Shown: positions 1 through 8,334 of the stretch, in pieces
How positions within the stretch are numbered: the first letter of the stretch is position 1
Layout: every line of letters starts with the position of its first letter
Assembly (NCBI GenBank): GCA_003131315.1
Contig: PKUV01000041.1
Coordinates: forward strand, 59,344 to 101,332
DNA: 41,989 bases
Direction of reading: 5' to 3'
Source of the DNA: Acidobacteriaceae bacterium
GTDB taxonomy: Bacteria > Acidobacteriota > Terriglobia > Terriglobales > Acidobacteriaceae
Position numbers and translations under genes: made by a program
Notes under the pieces: generated by a model
What the model was told of the DNA's origin: nothing
Databases searched by the model: none
What the model saw: only the letters and a program-made list of their open reading frames with translations

Positions 1-20
1 CGCCCGGCTCTCCACCAGCA
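1..20. repeat. Truncated copy of GGTGGAG/CTCCACC palindromic repeat
   Basis: The window opens inside a short intergenic repeat. The sequence CGCCCGGCTCTCCACCAGCA matches the right end of the element at 22745-22801 and the reverse complement of the one at 12886-12953. The rest lies outside the window. It sits just beyond the 3' end of the AsnB-like gene. Confidence 0.7.
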
Positions 21-52
21 AAAAAAGATTTGTTTTAAGTGGAGGCTGCGCG

Positions 53-1888
53 TCATTTTGAGTCCAGAAACAACCGGTGAATCAGTTCCAGAGTCAGCAC
101 TTTATGGATCGCACTGGTGTAATTGCGATTTCCTTTGAGATGGCCCGCCACGATTTGTTCGACACCCTTGCGCTCCAGGTAAGGCCGGGACAATGTCCGG
201 GAGTCGAGCAACATTTCCCGAATGTAGTCGGCCACCGCATCCCGGTACCAGACTCGAAAATGGTAAAACTTGTGTCTTCCGAGAAACAGCCGCTCCAGGT
301 GAAGCGGTGAAAACGCGTGGTCGATTCGAGCCACCCACTGCGGCATCCCATAATCGTAGGCGTATTCGGCTTTGAATGTGAACTCCAGGTACTCGTGCAG
401 CAACCGCCCTGAGAGCGTGTTCTGGTTCGCACCGAGACCTCGATCCGACCGAAGTTGGCCCAGATCCCTGTTCCCTTCTGCTATCAGCCTCAGGCAAACG
501 TCGGTGTTCGCCGGGCCACGTCGCGCAAGCTCAGGTTTCGGTGCACGAAACGCAGTGCGAACGAAATCGTTGTCGAGAAATGGACTTCGCACCGTCAACT
601 GGGTCTGTTCCAGTCCCAGCAAGCCGTAGTGATACCAAGGAGCCTGGCGAAAGACGGCGAACGAAACCGGATGTCCGGTCGCCACCGTCGCGTACGTATC
701 GCGCGCTGCTCGAACCTGCGGCAGGAAATCCTTGTGAAACAGGCCCTCCGTAGGCTCGCCGGGCTTAAAGGCCGGGACCCACCGCAGCACTTCGCTCCCG
801 TAATTGCCGGTCATTCGCACCGGAGCGATCTCCCGCGCACGCTCGTTGACGAACAGATCCGAGGCTCGACTGACCTCGACGGTCCCGTCCGTCAGATACA
901 CAGCTCGCTCCGCGTAATGAGAAAAGCGTGACAGAAAATCCTGGCCTACCGGAATCACCTCGTGCGGCTGCCCACATATGGACGCCACCCGTCGCGCCAG
1001 GATGACATCCTGACAGTCACGGTAAGGACCACCAAACGAGTAGCAAGGCAACGAGCCTGGAGCGAATTTCCGCCAGGCCATAATCATCCTTGTATCCAGG
1101 CCCCCGGTGAGGGACATTCCGATCTTCTGGTGACCGTTGAAGTAACGTTCGAGGTTGCGCGAGAACACGTTCCGCAACTCGTTGTAGAACTCGTCCGGAC
1201 TCAGCCGTTCCTGCGCTTCCCACTCTTGCGCGTCAAAGTAGCGTCTTCGCTCGACGTCTCCGTGTCGCAAGCCCAATGCCGATGCCGCGGGAAGCACCTC
1301 GATGCCTTCAAATAACGTACGGTTTTCGAGCACGCAGCCGCACGAGACAAACTCACCCATGCTGCGAAGATTAAGCTTCTTCAGTTCCGGGCAGACCGAC
1401 AGGATGGCCTTCGCTTCCGGGGCAAAATAGAAGGCGTCTTTCGATTGGTGGTAATAGACGCGGTTCATCGAGAAGCGGTCGTTAAACAGCATGGCTGTGC
1501 CGCGCCGACGATCGTGAACAAATCCATGGAACCGCCCATTGAGTGTGGCGGGAAAGTCGGATCGTTCTTCGTAGACGTGAACGAGATAGTCCGGGCCATG
1601 ATCGTTCACCGCGTGCCCGCGTTCGCTTAGCTCCTTCCTTGTGCCCGGATCGGGGTATTCCTCTCCAGCGAAGAAGAGAGAGACGTCGCCGGTCTCATTT
1701 TCTAGTGGCATCGCGTCGCAGAAAGAACCTTTGCGAGCCGCCCACCCGATGTAGGCTCCGGAATCTTCGTCGATCCAGGTCCCCGTCACATACGACGCAT
1801 CATGACGGAGTGAAGCCACCATCTGTTGAAGTTTGTACTCGGCCCATGCGCGGGGCCTCGCCGTTATAATTCCTACGATTCCTGGCAT
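53..1888 (-). CDS. Asparagine synthetase-like protein lacking the glutaminase cysteine
   Basis: 611 residues, the two-domain layout of AsnB-type asparagine synthetases: an N-terminal Ntn-hydrolase-like domain (about 1-200) and a C-terminal ATP-pyrophosphatase domain (about 240-600). The PP-loop reads SLTGGLDTRM near residue 260, so adenylation chemistry looks possible. The N-terminus reads MPGIVGI where active glutaminases read MCGI; the Cys nucleophile at position 2 is replaced by Pro, so glutamine hydrolysis is unlikely. Ammonia or another amine would have to be the nucleophile. It is last in the minus-strand polysaccharide cluster, after the degenerate tRNA. AsnB-like enzymes in O-antigen loci (the WbpS type) make sugar uronamides; that role here is inference. 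No clear ribosome binding site precedes the start. Confidence 0.85.
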   Translation of the reverse strand: MPGIVGIITARPRAWAEYKLQQMVASLRHDASYVTGTWIDEDSGAYIGWAARKGSFCDAMPLENETGDVSLFFAGEEYPDPGTRKELSERGHAVNDHGPDYLVHVYEERSDFPATLNGRFHGFVHDRRRGTAMLFNDRFSMNRVYYHQSKDAFYFAPEAKAILSVCPELKKLNLRSMGEFVSCGCVLENRTLFEGIEVLPAASALGLRHGDVERRRYFDAQEWEAQERLSPDEFYNELRNVFSRNLERYFNGHQKIGMSLTGGLDTRMIMAWRKFAPGSLPCYSFGGPYRDCQDVILARRVASICGQPHEVIPVGQDFLSRFSHYAERAVYLTDGTVEVSRASDLFVNERAREIAPVRMTGNYGSEVLRWVPAFKPGEPTEGLFHKDFLPQVRAARDTYATVATGHPVSFAVFRQAPWYHYGLLGLEQTQLTVRSPFLDNDFVRTAFRAPKPELARRGPANTDVCLRLIAEGNRDLGQLRSDRGLGANQNTLSGRLLHEYLEFTFKAEYAYDYGMPQWVARIDHAFSPLHLERLFLGRHKFYHFRVWYRDAVADYIREMLLDSRTLSRPYLERKGVEQIVAGHLKGNRNYTSAIHKVLTLELIHRLFLDSK

Positions 1889-1945
1889 GTCGGATCAGGT
1901 CAACGAGAATTTCGAAAAGAAAATAAGGAGACAGCGAGCTGCATG

Positions 1946-2971
1946 TTAGAGATTGGAGCCGGCGGGAGGATTTGAACGCCCCATCTGCCGATTACGGTTC
2001 GACCGCTCTATCATTGAGCTACACCGGCTCATCCGCTGCTTCAGAGTGTACCATCGCGCTCGCGCACCCAGTGCCGCTGTAATCACGCTGTGCGGCAGTA
2101 CCCCGAGCAAGCCACGATGAGCTTTCAACTTGAAGCAGATTTTTCCCCAAAGGTTCAAGGGCACATAAAAACGTGGTACCACAATCTCCTCGAATCCATT
2201 GCGGATCTTAAATTCGCGGAGCGGACTATCCTTCTTATTACCGTAGTTAAACAGACCATAGGTCAGATAGCGCACACCCTTCGCTTCACAAAGCTCGACC
2301 GCCTTCGCAATCAGAGCGTTGCCGGGCCTCTTGTCATAGTGACTGAGCTTGGTCGTCAGGTTCAGGATAGACGCTACCTCTCCCCGATACACGAGTTTCA
2401 GAAAGCCAATCATTTCCTCGCCAACGTTGGTCACGATGAAGTCACTGCGGTCCACAAACGCGGAGTAGTCCTTGCGCACACGCTCCAGGCTCTTTCCATA
2501 ATGCACGTTGCGGATCCGCTGTCGTATCGGCGAGTCGTTGTTGACATCACTGATACCCTTGATCAAGTTGTCATCAAACGGCTTCACCCCGACGGTAACT
2601 CCCCTCTTCTGGGACCTTCGCACATTCTTGCGGGTTTCCTGGGGAAGTTTCTCCCACCACTGCTTGAAGCTTGTCAGTTCCACCGCAGCCACGCTCTCCC
2701 ACTCCATCGGATACTGGTACTTGGGAGTTTTGTTGGGTAGTTTTTGAGCGAAGGTGAAGATGTCTGCACGGACGCCTCCCCACTTCTGATGCTTGAGAGT
2801 GTGAGCGCATAGTTCCGGTTGGCTCGTTTCCTCCACCATCCACTCCTCATCGTGCACCGAGGCGATCTTCAACCATCGTCCGTGCATGATCAGGGTTTGT
2901 CCGTCCACTTCAACTGCGGGAACCCGGACCCACTCACTCTTGACGCTTGCTTCGATCGAATTTCCTGTCAT
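1946..2971 (-). CDS. FemAB/GNAT-like acyltransferase of polysaccharide cluster
   Basis: 341 residues from the ATG at 2969-2971, chosen because GGGAAG lies about 8 nt upstream. A TTG at 3013, with GGAG 10 nt upstream and 8 nt after the preceding gene, would add 14 residues. The middle (about 85-290) has the look of the GNAT/FemAB superfamily used in cell-surface assembly: a VNNDSPIRQR segment, YSAFVDRSDFIVTNVGEEMIG, and a late KGVRYLTYGLFNYG segment. Such enzymes transfer acyl or aminoacyl groups to sugars or peptides; the substrate is not readable here. The natural C-terminus seems to lie near WYTLKQRM. The last 27 residues are encoded by the tRNA-Thr-like sequence before the TAA at 1946-1948, so the tail is probably not conserved. 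Confidence 0.7.
   Translation of the reverse strand: MTGNSIEASVKSEWVRVPAVEVDGQTLIMHGRWLKIASVHDEEWMVEETSQPELCAHTLKHQKWGGVRADIFTFAQKLPNKTPKYQYPMEWESVAAVELTSFKQWWEKLPQETRKNVRRSQKRGVTVGVKPFDDNLIKGISDVNNDSPIRQRIRNVHYGKSLERVRKDYSAFVDRSDFIVTNVGEEMIGFLKLVYRGEVASILNLTTKLSHYDKRPGNALIAKAVELCEAKGVRYLTYGLFNYGNKKDSPLREFKIRNGFEEIVVPRFYVPLNLWGKICFKLKAHRGLLGVLPHSVITAALGARARWYTLKQRMSRCSSMIERSNRNRQMGRSNPPAGSNL
1954..2028 (-). tRNA. tRNA-Thr (CGT)-like gene, probably degenerate
   Basis: A complete cloverleaf can be drawn on the minus strand: acceptor GCCGGTG/CGCCGGC (2022-2028 with 1958-1964), D-stem GCTC/GAGC, anticodon stem GTCGA/TCGGC, loop ACCGTAA (1992-1998) giving anticodon CGT, T-loop TTCAAAT, discriminator T and an encoded CCA (1954-1956). 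Three positions break conserved rules: C in place of U33, a D-loop AATGATA in which the second G of the conserved GG (G19) is A, and a C-C mismatch in the T-stem (GGGCG/CCTCC). The gene lies wholly inside the 3' end of the same-strand acyltransferase reading frame. It may be a pseudo-tRNA or a diverged functional one. Confidence 0.65.
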
Positions 2972-3020
2972 TCCTATCGCTTCCCTTTGCCCGCAGGCGT
3001 CCCTCTTAGTCAAACGTCGG

Positions 3021-4853
3021 TTACTCCGTTACGTACTGTTCTCGAATCGGATTGATTCCGAGCAGCGCCAGCAACTTGCCGAGGTGATCGCAGAGCTTTA
3101 CTAATAGCGCCATGAAGCGGTGATGCCCGAGGATCATCGCGAACGGCAAAGCCAGTGTGTAGGCCGGAACCGCAATGACCGACTTCAAAATGTCGGCAGC
3201 CCCAAGCGTCGGGTGCAACGCGGCGGTCGCCCCGCGCAGCAACGCCTTCTTCAGCATGAACCTACGTTTCCATCGAACCGGAGGAACCACCTCATAGGCG
3301 ATCGCGTCACTGCACCAGACGAAGCGGCACCCGTTTTCGATCGTTCTCCGGAAAAAATCCTGATCTTCTCCATGGCGAAATTCCGGGCGGAACGGCGGCT
3401 CGCCCGGCGTGAAAACACTTTTCCGCAGCAGCACATTTCCGGTGCGCCCCAGGCTCCACCGGACCGGTAATCCGGTGGGATGAATCGGGCGTTCATAAAA
3501 GTCGCCTTTGACGATCCATTTGGGCGGCGTCTCGTCGAAGTGCCTCCGAACCGGCCCGAGCACGCCGTCCACCTGGTATTGCTCGCAAGTACGAAACAGA
3601 TTGATGAGCCAGTTCTCCGCCGGGAATTCGTCGTCGTCGATGAACGCGACGAACTCTCCTTCGGCGTTCTCGATCGCCTTGTTCCGCGCCAACGCAATAT
3701 TCTGACGAGGCTCCACACAATATCGAATGGAAACCGAGTGTGAAACAGAGTTCGATTTCCTAAACTCCTCAACCGCCGCTTCACCCGATTGCAACCGGTC
3801 GTTGTCGGCCACCACGATCGAATACGTGAACAACCCGCCCATCTCCTGCCCGCCCAGAGCTTTCAGCAATCGCTTCAGAAAATCCGGGCGTTTGTAGGTG
3901 CACACACAGACGCTGATGTGTTTGACTTCGGCACTCACGTTTCCGGTGGGAAGCGGCCATGCCGGCGCGGTGAAATTCGGGGAGATCGCCAGATCGCCCA
4001 ACTGACCGAGCATCTCGCCCGAGGTAAGGAACCGGTGCTCCTCCGGATTGATGGGATGGGTCTCCAGTTCCACGACCGAATTGCGGGCCAGAGAAAATAT
4101 GCGCTGCAGCCGGTCGGCGGGTTCAAGCGGCGACAGATTGTACAGAAAGTCGACGAGACGATGACGACGGGCCAGCCGGCGGTCCACCGCTTTGCGATAC
4201 AGACGGTTCACCAGGCTCTTCTCTCCCGGCAGAAAGGAGAAGTTTCGCCGGACGAGTACGCCCTCAGGCAGCAATCTATCAAGCAGCACGTTCGTGCACA
4301 GATGGAGGTGATGATGACCATCGATTCGTTGCGGATCTGCTCCGTAAAGCCGGCGGTATTCGTCAATTTGAGCTGCCACCACGTACTCAAACGAGGGGGC
4401 GAGACCGGGATAGTACAAAATCCGGGCCAGTGGATGCCGTAACAGATACCGCTTGAGTTCACGCTGACGCTCGATCAGTGGCGCGGGGCAGTTCGACGCC
4501 GAAAACGGCTCCGTGAAGTTGAGGTGGAGACCGGCATCGATTCCCGATCTTAGGGCAATTGCCGCAGCTCGTTCCGAGTCTGCCATGAACACCATGGCGC
4601 TCACCGAAGAAACGGTTCGGAGTTCTGTGCACTCGAAAGTGCGGTCGGTAGTCGCTTGATCCCTTCCCCAGTCGTCGGCATTTACGATCAGGCGCCCCGG
4701 CGTTCCCGCAGTGCCAGGGCTATAATCCGCGGATGGAGATGGCAAAGCGCGAGTTTGCGCGGATGCTGAAACCGCCGCACTATTGGACAGGGTCATGATC
4801 GGATCCGCTTCGAGTTTCATCGGCTGATGTAGTTTCAGCGAGGTCCCGGTCAT
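3021..4853 (-). CDS. YdjC/ChbG-type carbohydrate deacetylase fused to GT2 glycosyltransferase
   Basis: 610 residues from the ATG at 4853, which follows the upstream stop (4861) by 7 nt; an ATG at 4907 would overlap that gene by 47 nt. Residues about 35-270 form a YdjC/HpnK-like deacetylase domain: RLIVNADDWG with the metal-binding DD, GLHLNFTEP, and DGHHHLHL. Residues about 310-530 form a GT2 (GT-A) domain: ISVCVCTYKRPDFLKRLL, VVADND, RNKAIENAEGEFVAFIDDDEFP (the DDD being the nucleotide/metal site) and a W-rich acceptor region. Hydrophobic stretches near the end suggest membrane association. The fusion couples removal of an acyl group from a sugar to transfer of a sugar. Gene order and spacing place it in the polysaccharide operon. 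Substrates are unknown. Confidence 0.88.
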   Translation of the reverse strand: MTGTSLKLHQPMKLEADPIMTLSNSAAVSASAQTRALPSPSADYSPGTAGTPGRLIVNADDWGRDQATTDRTFECTELRTVSSVSAMVFMADSERAAAIALRSGIDAGLHLNFTEPFSASNCPAPLIERQRELKRYLLRHPLARILYYPGLAPSFEYVVAAQIDEYRRLYGADPQRIDGHHHLHLCTNVLLDRLLPEGVLVRRNFSFLPGEKSLVNRLYRKAVDRRLARRHRLVDFLYNLSPLEPADRLQRIFSLARNSVVELETHPINPEEHRFLTSGEMLGQLGDLAISPNFTAPAWPLPTGNVSAEVKHISVCVCTYKRPDFLKRLLKALGGQEMGGLFTYSIVVADNDRLQSGEAAVEEFRKSNSVSHSVSIRYCVEPRQNIALARNKAIENAEGEFVAFIDDDEFPAENWLINLFRTCEQYQVDGVLGPVRRHFDETPPKWIVKGDFYERPIHPTGLPVRWSLGRTGNVLLRKSVFTPGEPPFRPEFRHGEDQDFFRRTIENGCRFVWCSDAIAYEVVPPVRWKRRFMLKKALLRGATAALHPTLGAADILKSVIAVPAYTLALPFAMILGHHRFMALLVKLCDHLGKLLALLGINPIREQYVTE

Positions 4854-4860
4854 TTCTGAC

Positions 4861-5778
4861 TTAGGCCCGCCCCTCAGGAGCCGCGAGCTGCGACTTTGCA
4901 TGGCCACGATTCCCCGTCAAGAACTTCTTCAATCGCTGCATCTGCTCGCGTCTGCGAAAAGCGATCAATTCATCGGATACCGGCCTCGGCGCGCGCCGGA
5001 TCATCGCCCAGAAATATCCGCATCCGACCATCATCCCGCCGAGAACGTAAGGCCGGTTGGTCATCTGGTAAAACGTTCTAAAGATTTCCCACAGCGGATG
5101 GCCACCGAGAGCGTAGTCCTGCATTCCGAATTTGAATCTCGCCATCACGCTGCCGCGCTGGGCCGTCCCCATATCGCGGTGGTGGGTACAAGCTTTCTCG
5201 GGAAACGTTCTCGTTTTCCAACCCTTCATCCGGGCGGTGATCACGGCAATATGATCGATGCCGCCACCCTTCACCGGCACATAGCCGCCGATTTCCTCAA
5301 AACACTCGCGCCGAAAAACCTGGCACGCGCCGGAGACATGCTCGATGCTCACAAAACGATAGTCGTAAGTTTCATTCTGCGAGTCACGGAACGGCGTTCC
5401 GACCAACCCCAGCGCCGGATCATCCGCCAGCTTGCCCAGCAGGAATTCGAAGTAGCCTTCGTCAAACGAAATATCGCCATCCAGGCTGGCGATCGCTTCG
5501 TAAGGCACATCTTTGACCCGGGCATAGCCGGCATTGAACGCGAGGACTTTGCCGGCAAAATGCCGCTCCTGCCGTTCGGGCATGCGAAGCAACTCAATCC
5601 AGGGATACTCGACCGCGTATTTGTTAACGATATCGTCGGTTCCGTCGGTCGACCCGTCGCTGACGATGACCCATTTGAGGGGCCGGACCGTCTGCGCCAC
5701 AACCGACTTGAGCGTCAGGTCGATGAACTGGGCTTCGTTCCGCGCCGGAGTAACAAGAACGTAAGAAGGTAGCGTCAT
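4861..5778 (-). CDS. GT2 family glycosyltransferase
   Basis: 305 residues. The ATG at 5776-5778 overlaps the TGA of the upstream gene in an ATGA junction; the reading frame stays open to 5910, but MTLPSYVLVTPARNEAQF is the normal start of a GT2 fold. Visible motifs are VTPARNE (nucleotide site), VSDGSTDGTDDIV, ASLDGDISFDEGYF (DGD as the DXD-type metal site) and a later GGGIDHIAVITARMKGWKT acceptor region. The C-terminus has a hydrophobic patch (RPYVLGGMMVGCGYFWAMI), so membrane attachment is likely. It resembles glycosyltransferases of exopolysaccharide assembly; donor and acceptor are not identifiable. Confidence 0.9.
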   Translation of the reverse strand: MTLPSYVLVTPARNEAQFIDLTLKSVVAQTVRPLKWVIVSDGSTDGTDDIVNKYAVEYPWIELLRMPERQERHFAGKVLAFNAGYARVKDVPYEAIASLDGDISFDEGYFEFLLGKLADDPALGLVGTPFRDSQNETYDYRFVSIEHVSGACQVFRRECFEEIGGYVPVKGGGIDHIAVITARMKGWKTRTFPEKACTHHRDMGTAQRGSVMARFKFGMQDYALGGHPLWEIFRTFYQMTNRPYVLGGMMVGCGYFWAMIRRAPRPVSDELIAFRRREQMQRLKKFLTGNRGHAKSQLAAPEGRA

Positions 5779-7076
5779 ACCTGCACCAAAGCTGTCAATT
5801 TGTGCCTGGGCGTGCCGTTGGGCGACTGCTGCGGCCCGCTGACTAATGCGGACAGGGCCAGAAGCATCCAGGCCTGCGACCACCGCATATAAGAGGTGCG
5901 GATGGTGCACACACGAAGCACTCGATAGTAGAAAAAGCCGCGCTCATCCCACATATGCTTCATCGCCCAGTCGAATACGGAATGCGCGAGCTGCACATTG
6001 CCCGGATCAAGATCCCGGAATTCAAGAAGCGTGAGGATGCTCTGCGCCACACAGTGGATATCCAGCGGGTAGACACGGTCGTGGAAGTACTTTGGAGCCG
6101 CGTCCTCACGGAAAAAATGAGCCCGATAGAACTCGAAACCTCGTCGCATACTGGAGTCGAATTCTGACGTTTCGAGAGACCGCCCAATCGACTGCAGCGC
6201 TTCCAGGTTGTATCCGGTGTGAAAGTTGTCGATCCAGCGCTGCGAGGGGTGCTCGCCGTAAAACCACGACCCATCCGGCTGCTGCTTCCCTACCGCCTGG
6301 CGCGCTACTCGTAGAGCGGGCTCCAGGAACTTCTTCTCGCCGGTGTGCTTGTACACGCGGCAGAACAAGGCCGCTGCCAGCAGGTTGGCGTTGTGGGTTT
6401 CGCCACGCAGTCCGGGCATCGGATAACTGAAGCCGGCCTTGGCACCGTCAGTCCAGTACAGCTCATTCAGGATGTATTCAGCCGCACCCACTGCCATGGT
6501 GAAACAACGTTGGTCGTGATGCTGCTCATACGCATCGAGCAGTGTGCCGGCAATGAAGGTTGTGCAGACCAGATTCGGCGCGCCGACCGGCACCAGAATG
6601 CTGCGTCCCTGCCACGGAAAGCTATAGCCCCAAGCCCAGTAGGAAATTCCCGACGAGCGAAGCGCTACCAGGCGGTCGATCATGTAGAGGATGAGATCTT
6701 CCCGGCTATCCACAACCGTGTTCGGAAACTTGAGCAGGGCCGAGAGAAACAGAGCCATCGCTTTCGGGTTCTGGGTTTTCGGAACCAGCGCCAGGGTGCG
6801 AACATTAATCGGACTGCGTTTCAAAACCTGGGTCAGGGCGAGGCGGGGAAATCTGGAGTCCAGGAAAGGAAGCGCTCTAAACAGCCCACTGTTCAAGGCG
6901 TCGTACGGGTCGTGTCCCGCCCAGTCATTCTGCCGGCAGTACGCCAGAAGCTTCCGGGCTGTCCGTTCAACGTCCGGGTTCATGGTGGATGTAGAATTTT
7001 GCATCGTCGTTGTAGTTTTCGTTGTTCCAGCTTTCGTTCCGGTTGAAACTCCCATGAAAGCCGCGGTGGAGGTCAT
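5775..7076 (-). CDS. Alpha/alpha-toroid (six-hairpin-like) protein of polysaccharide cluster
   Basis: 433 residues. Its ATG (7074-7076) overlaps the TGA of the DUF354 gene by 4 nt and its own stop overlaps the next start the same way, so the three genes are translationally coupled. After a Ser/Thr-rich N-terminal stretch of about 30 residues, the protein is made of repeated helix-loop segments with aromatic-rich motifs (SYWAWGYSFPWQGR, DGSWFYGE, RWIDNFHTGYNLEAL, YPLDIHCVAQSI), the pattern of (alpha/alpha)6-barrel glycosidases, lyases and epimerases. I cannot name the family with certainty. Glycan trimming or sugar epimerisation would suit the locus, but a pure scaffold role is possible. No signal peptide is seen, so action in the cytoplasm is likely. 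Confidence 0.7.
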   Translation of the reverse strand: MTSTAAFMGVSTGTKAGTTKTTTTMQNSTSTMNPDVERTARKLLAYCRQNDWAGHDPYDALNSGLFRALPFLDSRFPRLALTQVLKRSPINVRTLALVPKTQNPKAMALFLSALLKFPNTVVDSREDLILYMIDRLVALRSSGISYWAWGYSFPWQGRSILVPVGAPNLVCTTFIAGTLLDAYEQHHDQRCFTMAVGAAEYILNELYWTDGAKAGFSYPMPGLRGETHNANLLAAALFCRVYKHTGEKKFLEPALRVARQAVGKQQPDGSWFYGEHPSQRWIDNFHTGYNLEALQSIGRSLETSEFDSSMRRGFEFYRAHFFREDAAPKYFHDRVYPLDIHCVAQSILTLLEFRDLDPGNVQLAHSVFDWAMKHMWDERGFFYYRVLRVCTIRTSYMRWSQAWMLLALSALVSGPQQSPNGTPRHKLTALVQV

Positions 7077-8200
7077 CGGCTCCGCTTCTCTACGCTCGAA
7101 GGCATGCTGGCGAGAATGGTTTCGATATGTTGAACGATCGTCTCCAGCGCGGGGACATAGTTCTCCGTCAGTGCTTTCAGAGTTTTCTGCCTGCGCACCG
7201 CGACAATCTTGGTGCGAACATCTTCCACGCTCTCCAGCAGCACCAGGCGGCCTTCGTCGGCCAGATAGCGATCGACGGCGCCAATTTTTCCTCGGAAGAT
7301 GCTGTAGACCGGAACTCGCATGGCGGCAGCTTCACGGTTCATGGTGCCGCCTCCGCTGATCACCAAGTCGGAATTCCAGATCAGATTCATACCGTCTTCA
7401 ACGTGGTCGGGAATCAGAATTTTGCCCGAGGCAATTGCGTCCCGCCACTCCCCGCGCAGTTCCGCATCCTGTCTTTTGTTTCTGGGAAGAAGAATGATCC
7501 GCACCTCGGCATTCTCGACAAACCGATCGAGCGCCGCTTTCAACAATATCTCGGCTTCCGGGTTGTGATAGTGAGCTTCGGTGGCCGGGGGACGAACCAT
7601 AATCACCAACGCTTCAGGTGGGATCCCCAGGCGCGTTTTCAAATCCTGATCGGGCGTAAATCGCGACAGATATACGTCTTCTTTAATGCCCGGATACTTC
7701 ATGATGATCGGGCCATCGGCGCCCAGGTGGTCGTCGGGAACCACGCTCGGCACCATAAGCCAGGTCGGTCTCATGGAGGGCACAGCCGCAGTGAACTCGT
7801 AGTCGGTGAGAGTAAGGTTAGGGATTTTCAGCACCTTCGACGTGATCAGGCAACCACGCGATCCGTGGCAAACCGAAATATCCGGCTTCTCCTTGCGAAC
7901 CATCGCCGTCAGGACCACGGCTCGCCAGCAGGTTCCGAGCGCCTTGAAGAGTTTGTGCTTGCCGTAGTGCCTTCCTATGACCTTGCCATCGACTCCGTAA
8001 TATTCCAGAAGTTCGCGAACCTGGTACGCATCCCGCGCGGTAAGGAACACTTCATAACCTTTCTTTCTGAGCTCATCGATAATGGGACGAAAGAAAGGAA
8101 CATGTGGGGAATTGTCCAGGTCGATCCAAATCTTTCTATGGACGGATGGGGAAGGTATTTTCGGAGCTTCGGGGATAGCTACGCTAGTGTTGGACATCAT
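7073..8200 (-). CDS. DUF354 family (GT-B-like) polysaccharide biosynthesis protein
   Basis: 375 residues from the ATG at 8200; the upstream GAGG with a 5-nt gap supports this start over the in-frame ATG at 8275. The N-terminus KIWIDLDNSPHVPFFRPII is the hallmark of DUF354 proteins, which share the two-Rossmann-domain fold of UDP-GlcNAc 2-epimerases and GT-B glycosyltransferases. Other conserved spots are HGSRGCLITSK, LTLTDYEFTA, MVRPPATEAHYH and VISGGGTMNREAAA, the last being the nucleotide-sugar phosphate loop. The family occurs in exopolysaccharide loci of archaea and bacteria but has no settled reaction. Its place between the aminotransferase and the toroid protein agrees with a role in making or transferring the modified sugar. 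Confidence 0.87.
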   Translation of the reverse strand: MMSNTSVAIPEAPKIPSPSVHRKIWIDLDNSPHVPFFRPIIDELRKKGYEVFLTARDAYQVRELLEYYGVDGKVIGRHYGKHKLFKALGTCWRAVVLTAMVRKEKPDISVCHGSRGCLITSKVLKIPNLTLTDYEFTAAVPSMRPTWLMVPSVVPDDHLGADGPIIMKYPGIKEDVYLSRFTPDQDLKTRLGIPPEALVIMVRPPATEAHYHNPEAEILLKAALDRFVENAEVRIILLPRNKRQDAELRGEWRDAIASGKILIPDHVEDGMNLIWNSDLVISGGGTMNREAAAMRVPVYSIFRGKIGAVDRYLADEGRLVLLESVEDVRTKIVAVRRQKTLKALTENYVPALETIVQHIETILASMPSSVEKRSR

Positions 8201-8334
8201 CTTTTCCTCTATTACATTTGGAGCGCTGGCTGGCACAGCACGGCCTGAAATGGCGGTGTTTAGCGCGAGAGCCATACGGCGGAAACTGCGGGGAGGGCTT
8301 TCTGGTTTCTTCCAATCCAGACCGGCCTGAACGT

